Assembly (NCBI GenBank): GCA_036274055.1 | Contig: DASUGM010000214.1 | Location: forward strand, 1-16,516 | Direction: 5' to 3' | Origin: DASUGM01 sp036274055 | GTDB taxonomy: Bacteria; Acidobacteriota; Vicinamibacteria; Vicinamibacterales; SCN-69-37 | DNA: 16,516 bases | Shown: one piece after another, positions 1 to 6,794 of the stretch | Numbering within the stretch: position 1 is the stretch's first letter | Layout of the letters: every line of letters starts with the position of its first letter | Translations under genes and position numbers: made by a program | Notes under the pieces: generated by a model | Told to the model about the DNA's origin: nothing | Seen by the model: only the letters and a program-made list of their open reading frames with translations | The model's database searches: none

Positions 1-621
<621 letters not shown>

Positions 622-729
622 CACGCCAAGGCGCCGAGCAGCGCCGGGACGCAGAGAATGCGAAATGAGTTTTGATAGATGAGGGCCGAGTTGCTCTCCG
701 CGTCCCGGCGTCCTCGGCGCCTCGGCGTG
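622..729. repeat. Long imperfect inverted repeat after hslU (hairpin, palindromic dispersed-repeat type)
   Basis: The left arm 622-657 and right arm 695-729 are reverse complements. Positions 622-638 pair with 713-729 with one mismatch in 17, and 642-657 pair with 695-710 with one mismatch in 16. A 3-versus-2-base bulge lies between the two blocks, and the loop is 37 nt (658-694). The arm starts CACGCCAAGGCGCCGAG and ends GGGACGCAGAGA. Intergenic sequences of this flavour recur in many environmental GC-rich genomes (recollection, not checked). The element begins right after the hslU stop and covers the start codon and first 17 codons of the next gene. The pentamer ATCCT occurs at 613-617 and 730-734, flanking the element. 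It could be a remnant target duplication, but five bases can match by chance. No T-run follows, so it is not a classical intrinsic terminator. Confidence 0.85.
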
Positions 730-1773
730 ATCCTCATGCTGCTCTGCGCCTCGAGCATCACGGCGTGCGGCAAGAAGGGCGATCCGCTGCCGCCGTTGCG
801 GCCGATCCCGGGGCGAATCACCGATCTGGCCGCGACCCGGAGCGGCGATCGCATCGAGTTGCGATTCACGATCCCGGCCGAAAATCTCGACCGGACCACG
901 CCATCGGCGATCGACCGCGTCGAGATCTACGCCGCGCCGGTGGCCGCCGGTGCCGTGCCGCTGACCGCGGAGGCGGTTGTCGGCGATGCCAAGCGGTTGC
1001 GCGCGCGCGTGCCAGTGAAGCCGCCGGCGTCCGAGACGCCGCCAGCCAACGCCACGCCCGACCCGCGTCCCGCGCGGGGCGAGACCGGGACGTTCGTCGA
1101 CAGCCTCGACGCGGCGACGGCCGGCGCCGCCGCGGTGCAGTACGTCGCGTTCGGCGTGACGCCCGGCCGCGGCCGCTCCGGACCGGCGACGATGGTGACC
1201 GTGCCGCTGGCCAATCCACCCGCGCCGCCGCAGGATCTCAAGCCGAGCTACGACGAGAAGACGCTGACGCTCGCGTGGACCGCCGCGGCCGGCGAGTCGT
1301 ACCGTGTCATCGAGACGTCGGGATCAGGCCCGGCCCCGGCCAGCGCGCCGCTGCCGGCGCCGCCATTTACGCAGCCGGTCGACTTCAGCCGCGAGAAGTG
1401 CTTCGCCGTCCTCGCGCTGACCGTCACCGATCGCGTCACCGTCGAAGGCCCGGCATCGACGCCCGTGTGCGTGACGCCGAAAGACACGTTCGCCCCGCCG
1501 GCACCGACCGGACTCAATGCGCTCCAGGACGGCGCCGCGATCACGCTGGTCTGGACCGGTGTCGAGGCGCCCGATCTCGCCGGCTACATGGTCTTGCGCC
1601 GCGACGGCGCGAGTGAGACACTTCGGCCGCTCAACCCGGCGCCGTTGACGGCGACGACCTTCAGAGACGAGCAGGCGCAGGCCGGCGCGACCTACACCTA
1701 CAGCGTGGTCGCAGTCGACAAGCTGGGCAATCCGAGCGAGCAGTCCAACCGTCAGACCATCACCGTCAGGTAA
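679..1773 (+). CDS. Lipoprotein with LptM-like N terminus and fibronectin type III-like repeats
   Basis: A 364-residue predicted lipoprotein. The signal peptide has a basic N-region (RRPRR, residues 10-14), a hydrophobic core (residues 17-27) and lipobox ITAC, with the acylated Cys at residue 30 (codon 766-768). The +2 residue is Gly, so there is no Asp retention signal and outer-membrane sorting is likely. The mature start CGKKGDPLPPLRP matches the pattern of the LptM/YifL lipoprotein family, whose E. coli member assists LptD-LptE maturation. Unlike the short LptM, this protein continues with beta-rich segments at about 44-176, 180-267 and 274-364. The last is a clear Fn3 domain (PPAPTGLNAL, ITLVWTGVEAPDLAGYMVLR, TYTYSVVAVDKLGNPSE). 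The function is unknown; extracytoplasmic binding or scaffolding is an inference. I chose ATG 679 because the only other in-frame starts nearby (GTG 727, ATG 736) leave signal peptides of about 10-13 residues without basic residues. No good Shine-Dalgarno is visible, and the start sits in the loop of an inverted repeat. Other frames open through here are shadows. Confidence 0.85.
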   Translation: MRAELLSASRRPRRLGVILMLLCASSITACGKKGDPLPPLRPIPGRITDLAATRSGDRIELRFTIPAENLDRTTPSAIDRVEIYAAPVAAGAVPLTAEAVVGDAKRLRARVPVKPPASETPPANATPDPRPARGETGTFVDSLDAATAGAAAVQYVAFGVTPGRGRSGPATMVTVPLANPPAPPQDLKPSYDEKTLTLAWTAAAGESYRVIETSGSGPAPASAPLPAPPFTQPVDFSREKCFAVLALTVTDRVTVEGPASTPVCVTPKDTFAPPAPTGLNALQDGAAITLVWTGVEAPDLAGYMVLRRDGASETLRPLNPAPLTATTFRDEQAQAGATYTYSVVAVDKLGNPSEQSNRQTITVR

Positions 1774-1774
1774 C

Positions 1775-2539
1775 ATGCTGCGACTTCATCGAATCGATCA
1801 CAGTGGCACGCCGCTCTACGCGGCGGAACGCGAAGGCAAATGGCGTCTGGTCGACGGCGACATCTTCGGCAAGTTCACCGAAGGACCGGAGATCTCGCCC
1901 GAGGGCATCAAGGTGCTCGCCCCGGTCATGCCGTCCAAGATCGTCTGCGTCGGTCTCAACTACAAGGACCACGCCGCCGAGCAGAACAAGCCGCTGCCGC
2001 CGGAGCCGCTGCTGTTTCTCAAGCCGCCGTCGGCCGTCATCGGCCCCGGCGCGCCGATCGAGGCGCCGGCCTGGGCCGGCCGGGTCGACCACGAGGCCGA
2101 ACTCGGCATCGTCATCGGTAAGCGGGCGGCGCGGATCAAAGCGAACCGGGCCTACGAACACATCCTCGGGTTGATTGCGGTCAACGACGTCACGGCGCGC
2201 GAGCTGCAGAACAAAGACGGACAGTACACGCGCTGCAAGGGCTTCGACACGTTCGCGCCGATTGGGCCGTGCATCGCGGTCGGGCTCGAAGGCCGCGACC
2301 TGCAGGTCCGCGGCTACGTCAACGGCGATCTCCGCCAGGACTCGCGGACGCGCGAGCTGATTTTCACGATCCCCGAGCTGGTGGAATTCATTTCCTCGGT
2401 GATGACGCTCGTGCCCGGCGATATCATTTCGACAGGCACACCCTCGGGAATCGGCCCGATCAAGCCGGGCGATTCGGTGACGATTCACGTCGAAGGCGTC
2501 GGCGCGCTCACCAATCCAGTGGTTGCACGCGAGAACTAA
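1775..2539 (+). CDS. Fumarylacetoacetate hydrolase (FAH) family protein
   Basis: A cytoplasmic metal-dependent enzyme of 254 residues, the usual size for the single-domain FAH family (acylpyruvate hydrolases, 2-hydroxyhepta-2,4-diene-1,7-dioate isomerases, oxaloacetate decarboxylase or tautomerase types). A short N-terminal segment precedes the catalytic fold, which starts near KIVCVGLNYKDHAAE (about residues 55-69). The metal ligands are visible as E107 and E109 in DHEAELG and D138 in NDVTARELQ, with the same spacing as Glu70/Glu72/Asp101 of E. coli YcgM. Further family motifs are KGFDTFAPIGP (155-165) and the C-terminal IISTGTPSGIGPIKPGD (217-233). The substrate cannot be read from sequence; family members cleave or isomerise 2-keto acids from aromatic or sugar-acid breakdown. 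ATG 1775 lies one base after the preceding TAA with AGG just upstream, so it is probably cotranscribed with both neighbours. Confidence 0.92.
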   Translation: MLRLHRIDHSGTPLYAAEREGKWRLVDGDIFGKFTEGPEISPEGIKVLAPVMPSKIVCVGLNYKDHAAEQNKPLPPEPLLFLKPPSAVIGPGAPIEAPAWAGRVDHEAELGIVIGKRAARIKANRAYEHILGLIAVNDVTARELQNKDGQYTRCKGFDTFAPIGPCIAVGLEGRDLQVRGYVNGDLRQDSRTRELIFTIPELVEFISSVMTLVPGDIISTGTPSGIGPIKPGDSVTIHVEGVGALTNPVVAREN

Positions 2540-2541
2540 TC

Positions 2542-3204
2542 ATGAAGATCTTCATCGACTCCGGAAATCTCAAAGACATCGAAACGCTGGTGCCGCTCGG
2601 CATCATCGACGGCGTGACCACAAACCCGTCGTTGATGGCAAAAGAGGGCGGCGACCCGCGGCAGATCATCAAGCAAATCTGTCAGCTGGTGAAGGGCCCG
2701 GTCAGCGCCGAGGTCGTCGCGACCGACGCCGCCGGCATGATCGCCGAGGGCCGCAGCCTGGCGAAAATCGACGAGCACGTCGTCGTCAAAGTGCCGTTCA
2801 CGAAGGACGGCATGAAGGCGTTGAAGACGCTGGCCGGCGAGGGCATCCGCGTCAACGTCACGCTGATTTTCTCGGCGACGCAGGCGCTGTTCGCGGCCAA
2901 AGTCGGCGCCGCATACGTCAGCCCGTTCGTCGGCCGCCTGGACGACATCGCCACCGACGGGATGCATCTCATCCAGGAGATCGTCGACATCTTCGGCCAC
3001 TTCGACTTCGGCACCGAGATCCTCGTCGCCAGCACGCGCGGGCCGCGGCACATCGTCGAGGCTGCGCGCATGGGGGCGGACATCTGCACCTGCCCGGTGG
3101 CGGTGATCGAAGCGTGCTTCAAGCATCCGCTGACCGACATCGGTCTCGAGAAGTTCCTGAAGGATTGGGAAAAGGCGCAGAAGACGACTTCGCAACCCGC
3201 ATGA
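2542..3204 (+). CDS. tal: Transaldolase, small TalC/Fsa-family type
   Basis: A 220-residue (beta/alpha)8 class I aldolase of the small transaldolase/fructose-6-phosphate aldolase family (about 215-220 residues). Transaldolase moves a dihydroxyacetone unit between sugar phosphates in the non-oxidative pentose phosphate pathway. The Schiff-base lysine is K83 in VVVKVPFT, with GVTTNPS near residues 24-30 and SPFVGRLDD near 127-135. Two positions separate the two activities in this family. E57 (SAEVVA) stands where E. coli FsaA has Gln59, and F129 stands where FsaA has Tyr131. Both are the transaldolase state, so transaldolase is more likely than F6P aldolase, although automatic pipelines often name such proteins Fsa. 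The frame is open further upstream, but ATG 2542 gives the family N terminus MKIFIDSGNL and sits two bases after the preceding stop. The stop overlaps the next start as ATGA. Confidence 0.93.
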   Translation: MKIFIDSGNLKDIETLVPLGIIDGVTTNPSLMAKEGGDPRQIIKQICQLVKGPVSAEVVATDAAGMIAEGRSLAKIDEHVVVKVPFTKDGMKALKTLAGEGIRVNVTLIFSATQALFAAKVGAAYVSPFVGRLDDIATDGMHLIQEIVDIFGHFDFGTEILVASTRGPRHIVEAARMGADICTCPVAVIEACFKHPLTDIGLEKFLKDWEKAQKTTSQPA

Positions 3205-4742
3205 ATCCCACCGAGCGACTGGCCGAGCTCGAGCGCCTGGCCGAGCTTGGCGGCGGGGAAGAGCGCCTCAAGCGGCAGCACGACGCCGGCAAGCTGACGG
3301 CGCGCGAACGCATCGATCTGCTGTTCGATCCCGGCACCTTCGAAGAACTCGACAAGCTGGTGACCCACCGCTGCCGCGATTTCGGCATGGAAGACGAAAT
3401 CGTGCCCGGCGACGGCGTCGTCTCCGGCCATGGCCGCGTCGACGGCCGGCCGGTCTACGCGTTCGCGCAGGACTTCACCGTGTTCGGCGGATCGCTCTCC
3501 GAGACCAACGCCGCGAAGATCGTCAAGGTCATGGATCTCGCGGTCAAGATGGGCGCGCCGATCGTCGGCCTCAACGACTCGGGCGGCGCCCGCATCCAGG
3601 AAGGCGTGATGTCGCTGGCCGGCTACGCCGACATTTTCCTGCGCAACACGCTGGCGTCGGGCGTCGTCCCGCAGATCTCCGCGATCATGGGGCCGTGCGC
3701 CGGCGGCGCTGTGTACTCGCCGGCGATCACCGACTTCAACGTCATGGTCGAGGGCTCGAGCTACATGTTCGTGACCGGACCGGACGTGATCAAGACAGTC
3801 ACGCACGAAGACGTCACCAAGGAAGAGCTCGGCGGCGCGATGGCGCACAACGCCAAAAGCGGCGTCGCCCATTTCGCCGTCGCCGACGATCGCGAGTGCC
3901 TGCTCCTGATTCGTGAGCTGCTCGGCTTCCTGCCGTCGAACAATCTCGACGATCCGCCGCGGCGCGTTACTGACGATCCCGTCGACCGCGAAGACGCCGG
4001 GCTCGACACGCTGATCCCCGCGCAGCCGAACCAGCCCTACGACATGCACGCGCTGATCAACGCCGTCGTCGACGACGGCGTGTTCCTCGAGGTGCACCGT
4101 CATTACGCGATGAACATCGTCACCGGTTTCGCTCGCCTGGGCGGGCGTCCGGTCGGCGTGGTCGCCAATCAGCCGGCGGTGCTCGCCGGCTGCCTCGACA
4201 TCGACGCTTCGGTGAAGGGGGCGCGCTTCGTCCGCTTCTGCGATGCGTTCAACATCCCGCTGATCACGTTCGAGGATGTGCCCGGATTCCTGCCCGGGGT
4301 CCGTCAGGAACACGGCGGCATCATCCGGTCGGGCGCCAAGCTGCTCTACGCGTACGCGGAAGCGACGGTACCGAAGATCACCGTGATCACGCGGAAGGCC
4401 TACGGCGGCGCCTACTGCGTGATGGCGAGCAAGCATTTGCGGACCGATTTCAACTACGCGTATCCGACCGCGGAAATTGCGGTGATGGGGCCGGACGGCG
4501 CCGTGAACATCCTGTATCGCCGCGAGCTCGCGGAGGCGAAGGATCCGGCCGCCGAGCGCGCGAAGCTGGTCAGCGAGCTGCGCGACAAGCTCGCCAACCC
4601 GTTCATCGCGGCGTCGCGCGGGTTCGTCGACGAGATCATCCAGCCGCGGACGACGCGATCGAAGCTGATCGCGGCATTGGCGAGCTGCGACAACAAGCGC
4701 GACAAGAATCCGCCGAAAAAGCACGGCAACATCCCGCTGTGA
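3201..4742 (+). CDS. pccB: Acyl-CoA carboxylase, carboxyltransferase beta subunit (PccB/MmdA family)
   Basis: A 513-residue carboxyltransferase that moves CO2 from carboxybiotin to an acyl-CoA. It is of the PccB/AccD5 type, with both crotonase-fold halves in one chain. The N half has LTARERIDLLFDPGTFEE (about 32-49), the acyl-CoA motif LNDSGGARIQEG (124-135) and the oxyanion loop GPCAGGAVYSPA (164-175). The C half has EDVPGFLPGVRQEHGGIIR (358-376) and the second oxyanion loop KAYGGAYCVM (399-408), ending with the family-typical KHGNIPL. C406 occupies the place of Asp422 of Streptomyces coelicolor PccB (also Asp in human PCCB), a position known to govern acyl-chain choice. The substrate, propionyl-CoA or another short acyl-CoA, is therefore uncertain and the symbol is only family-level. 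ATG 3201 overlaps the transaldolase stop (ATGA); the open frame further upstream lacks homology. The adjacent biotin carboxylase argues against a sodium-pumping decarboxylase. Confidence 0.93.
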   Translation: MNPTERLAELERLAELGGGEERLKRQHDAGKLTARERIDLLFDPGTFEELDKLVTHRCRDFGMEDEIVPGDGVVSGHGRVDGRPVYAFAQDFTVFGGSLSETNAAKIVKVMDLAVKMGAPIVGLNDSGGARIQEGVMSLAGYADIFLRNTLASGVVPQISAIMGPCAGGAVYSPAITDFNVMVEGSSYMFVTGPDVIKTVTHEDVTKEELGGAMAHNAKSGVAHFAVADDRECLLLIRELLGFLPSNNLDDPPRRVTDDPVDREDAGLDTLIPAQPNQPYDMHALINAVVDDGVFLEVHRHYAMNIVTGFARLGGRPVGVVANQPAVLAGCLDIDASVKGARFVRFCDAFNIPLITFEDVPGFLPGVRQEHGGIIRSGAKLLYAYAEATVPKITVITRKAYGGAYCVMASKHLRTDFNYAYPTAEIAVMGPDGAVNILYRRELAEAKDPAAERAKLVSELRDKLANPFIAASRGFVDEIIQPRTTRSKLIAALASCDNKRDKNPPKKHGNIPL

Positions 4743-6259
4743 TCAAGGTCCTGATTGCCAACCGCGGGGAAATCGCGGTCCGGGTGATTCGCGCGTGCCG
4801 CGAGCGCGGGTTCGGGACGGTCGCGGTCTACTCGGATTGCGACCGGCACGCGTTGCACGTGCGGCTCGCCGACGAAGCGCACCACATCGGCGCCAGCCCG
4901 GCCGCGCAGAGTTACCTCGACATCGATCGCGTCGTTGGAGTGGGCAAGAAGGCGGGCGTCACACTGGTCCATCCCGGCTACGGGTTTCTCGCGGAGAACG
5001 AGGACTTCGCGCAAGCGTGCGCGGACGCGGGGCTGATTTTCGTTGGACCGACGCCGCAGGCGATCGCGCGGATGGGAAGCAAAACCGCCGCCCGTGAAGT
5101 CGCGGCCAGGGTCGGCGCGCCGATCGTGCCCGGCACGGAAGCGCCGTTCGAAGCGGACGCGCCGGTCGAGACGATCGCCGCGGCGGCGAAACGGATCGGC
5201 TATCCGCTGGTCGTCAAGGCGGTCGCTGGCGGCGGCGGCAAGGGCATGCGGACGGTGATCGGCCCCGACGATCTGGCGGCGGCGATTCGCACCGCGCGGT
5301 CCGAGGCGAAGGCGGCGTTCGGCGATGCCGCGGTCTACCTCGAGCGGCGGCTGATTGGCCCGCGCCACATCGAAGTGCAGCTGATGGGCGACACTCACGG
5401 CACGGTGCTGCCGTTCGTCGAGCGCGAGTGCTCGATCCAGCGGCGGCATCAGAAGGTCGTCGAAGAAGCACCTTCGGTCGCGCTCGACGAGACCACGCGC
5501 CACGCGATGGCCGAGTGCGCGGCGAGGGTCGCGCGCGAGGTCGGCTACACCAACGCCGGCACCATCGAGTTCCTGCTCGACGAGGACAAGCAGTTCTATT
5601 TCCTCGAGATGAACACACGGCTGCAGGTCGAACATCCGGTGACCGAAGTCGTGACCGGGATCGACTTGGTGCACTGGCAATTGAAAGTGGCGCTCGGCGA
5701 GAAGCTGACTATCGATCCGATGCAGGCGCTGACGCCGCGCGCCCATGCGATCGAGTGCCGCATCTACGCCGAAGATCCCGATCTCGGCTTCATGCCGTCG
5801 CCGGGGCTGGTGCGTGCGCTGTCGGTGCCGGGCGGTCCCGGGGTCCGCGACGATCGCGGCGTCTATCCTGGTTTCGAGATCCCGGTGTTCTACGACTCGA
5901 TGATCTCGAAGCTGATCGTTTCCGCGGCCACGCGTCCGCAGGCGATCGAGCGGCTCGGCCGCGTGCTCGATGAATATCGCGTCGTCGGCGTCAAGACGAC
6001 GCTGCCGTTTTTCCGGTGGCTGTTGACGCAGCCGGAGTTCGTCGAGAGCCGGGTCAGCACGCAGTACCTCGACAAGCTGCTGGCCGAGCGCCAGGGCCTG
6101 CCGTTCGTCGCGCCGACCGCGGAGAACGAAGAGGACGCGACGATCGCCGCGGCGCTGTCGACGTGGCTGCGGGCGCATCGTTCGGCGGCGGGCGGCACCA
6201 ACGGCGGGAGCGACGGCGGCGCCTGGCGGCGTGCGGCGCGCACGAGCGGGCTGCGATGA
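4739..6259 (+). CDS. accC: Biotin carboxylase subunit of acyl-CoA carboxylase
   Basis: A 506-residue ATP-grasp enzyme that carboxylates biotin on the carrier protein using ATP and bicarbonate. The start motif is MIKVLIANRGEIAVRVIRAC. Expected active-site features are present: K116 (GSKTAAR), K160 and the glycine-rich loop GGGGKGMR (164-171), H210 (PRHIEVQ), E276 (GTIEF), E290 with N292 and R294 (FLEMNTRLQVEHP). The C-terminal biotin carboxylase domain continues to about residue 455. The last 50 residues are an Ala/Gly-rich tail (GGTNGGSDGG) ending WRRAARTSGLR, which looks like the linker that joins carboxylase to carrier in fused alpha subunits; here the chain ends instead. The GTG start at 4739 overlaps the preceding stop as GTGA, and its own stop overlaps the next start as ATGA, so translation of the three subunits is likely coupled. 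Confidence 0.95.
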   Translation: MIKVLIANRGEIAVRVIRACRERGFGTVAVYSDCDRHALHVRLADEAHHIGASPAAQSYLDIDRVVGVGKKAGVTLVHPGYGFLAENEDFAQACADAGLIFVGPTPQAIARMGSKTAAREVAARVGAPIVPGTEAPFEADAPVETIAAAAKRIGYPLVVKAVAGGGGKGMRTVIGPDDLAAAIRTARSEAKAAFGDAAVYLERRLIGPRHIEVQLMGDTHGTVLPFVERECSIQRRHQKVVEEAPSVALDETTRHAMAECAARVAREVGYTNAGTIEFLLDEDKQFYFLEMNTRLQVEHPVTEVVTGIDLVHWQLKVALGEKLTIDPMQALTPRAHAIECRIYAEDPDLGFMPSPGLVRALSVPGGPGVRDDRGVYPGFEIPVFYDSMISKLIVSAATRPQAIERLGRVLDEYRVVGVKTTLPFFRWLLTQPEFVESRVSTQYLDKLLAERQGLPFVAPTAENEEDATIAAALSTWLRAHRSAAGGTNGGSDGGAWRRAARTSGLR

Positions 6260-6774
6260 CGTTCGAAGTCGAGATCAACGGGACGCTGCGCCGCGTCTCG
6301 GTCGAGGCTCTGGGCACTGCCGGGCCGGACGGCGGCCGTTTCCGCATCGTCATCGATCAGAAACCCATCGACGTCGATGCCAGGCCGACCGACCTGGGCT
6401 TGTCGCTGATTGTCGGCGACGGGCGCCGAAGCGTGGACGTGGCGGTCACCGAGCGCGCCGCCGGCGAGAAGTTCGTGCAACTGCCGCACGTCGACGTCAT
6501 CGCGACCGTCGACGGCCGGCGGTTCCGGCGCGGTCGCGCCGAGGGGGTGGCCGCTGACGGCGAGCAACGGATCATCGCGCCGATGCCGGGCCGCGTCGTC
6601 CGGATCCTGGTCAAGGCTGGCGACCAGGTCGCCGCCAAACAGCCGCTCGTCGTCGTCGAAGCTATGAAGATGGAGAACGAGCTGGCCTCGCCCAAGGCGG
6701 GCACGATCAAGGAAGTCGTCGTCGCCGAGGGCGCCTCGGTCGAAGCCGGTCGGCTCCTGGTCGTCGTCCAATAA
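6256..6774 (+). CDS. Biotin carboxyl carrier subunit of acyl-CoA carboxylase
   Basis: A 172-residue protein carrying the biotin that shuttles CO2 between the two preceding gene products. The C-terminal biotinyl domain (about 104-172) has IIAPMPGRVVRILVKAGDQV and the biotinylation motif VEAMKMEN with target lysine K138 (codon 6667-6669). The N-terminal half (MTFEVEINGTLRRVSVE and following strands to about residue 90) resembles the small beta-rich domain that links carboxylase and carrier in propionyl-CoA carboxylase alpha chains. Together with the overlapping upstream gene it reconstitutes an alpha subunit from two polypeptides. ATG 6256 sits in an ATGA overlap. The frame is open further upstream only as a shadow inside the carboxylase gene. 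Confidence 0.94.
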   Translation: MTFEVEINGTLRRVSVEALGTAGPDGGRFRIVIDQKPIDVDARPTDLGLSLIVGDGRRSVDVAVTERAAGEKFVQLPHVDVIATVDGRRFRRGRAEGVAADGEQRIIAPMPGRVVRILVKAGDQVAAKQPLVVVEAMKMENELASPKAGTIKEVVVAEGASVEAGRLLVVVQ

Positions 6775-6794
6775 GGACGGGTTAAGCTGACATC

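Noticed and set aside
622..729. The inverted repeat as a rho-independent terminator of hslU
   Set aside because: Stem and loop are far larger than usual, no T-run follows the right arm, and the next gene starts inside it. A regulatory or termination role is possible but not shown.
672..1616. A second plus-strand frame of 314 codons within the lipoprotein gene
   Set aside because: Its product is almost all Arg/Ala/Gly/Asp, without signal peptide or domain, whereas the 679 frame has a lipobox and Fn3 pattern.
2269..2541. Upstream extension of the transaldolase frame to ATG 2269
   Set aside because: The added 91 residues are an Arg-rich shadow of the FAH-family gene. The conserved family N terminus starts at 2542.
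2682..4724. A 680-codon minus-strand open frame opposite transaldolase and the carboxyltransferase
   Set aside because: It lies antisense to two firmly identified enzymes, has low-complexity Arg/Asp/His composition and no recognisable motif. It is a GC-driven shadow.
6775..6794. A promoter in the 20-bp gap before tamB
   Set aside because: The gap is too short to hold a full -35/-10 pair and no convincing match extends into the preceding gene. Cotranscription with the carboxylase genes is simpler.
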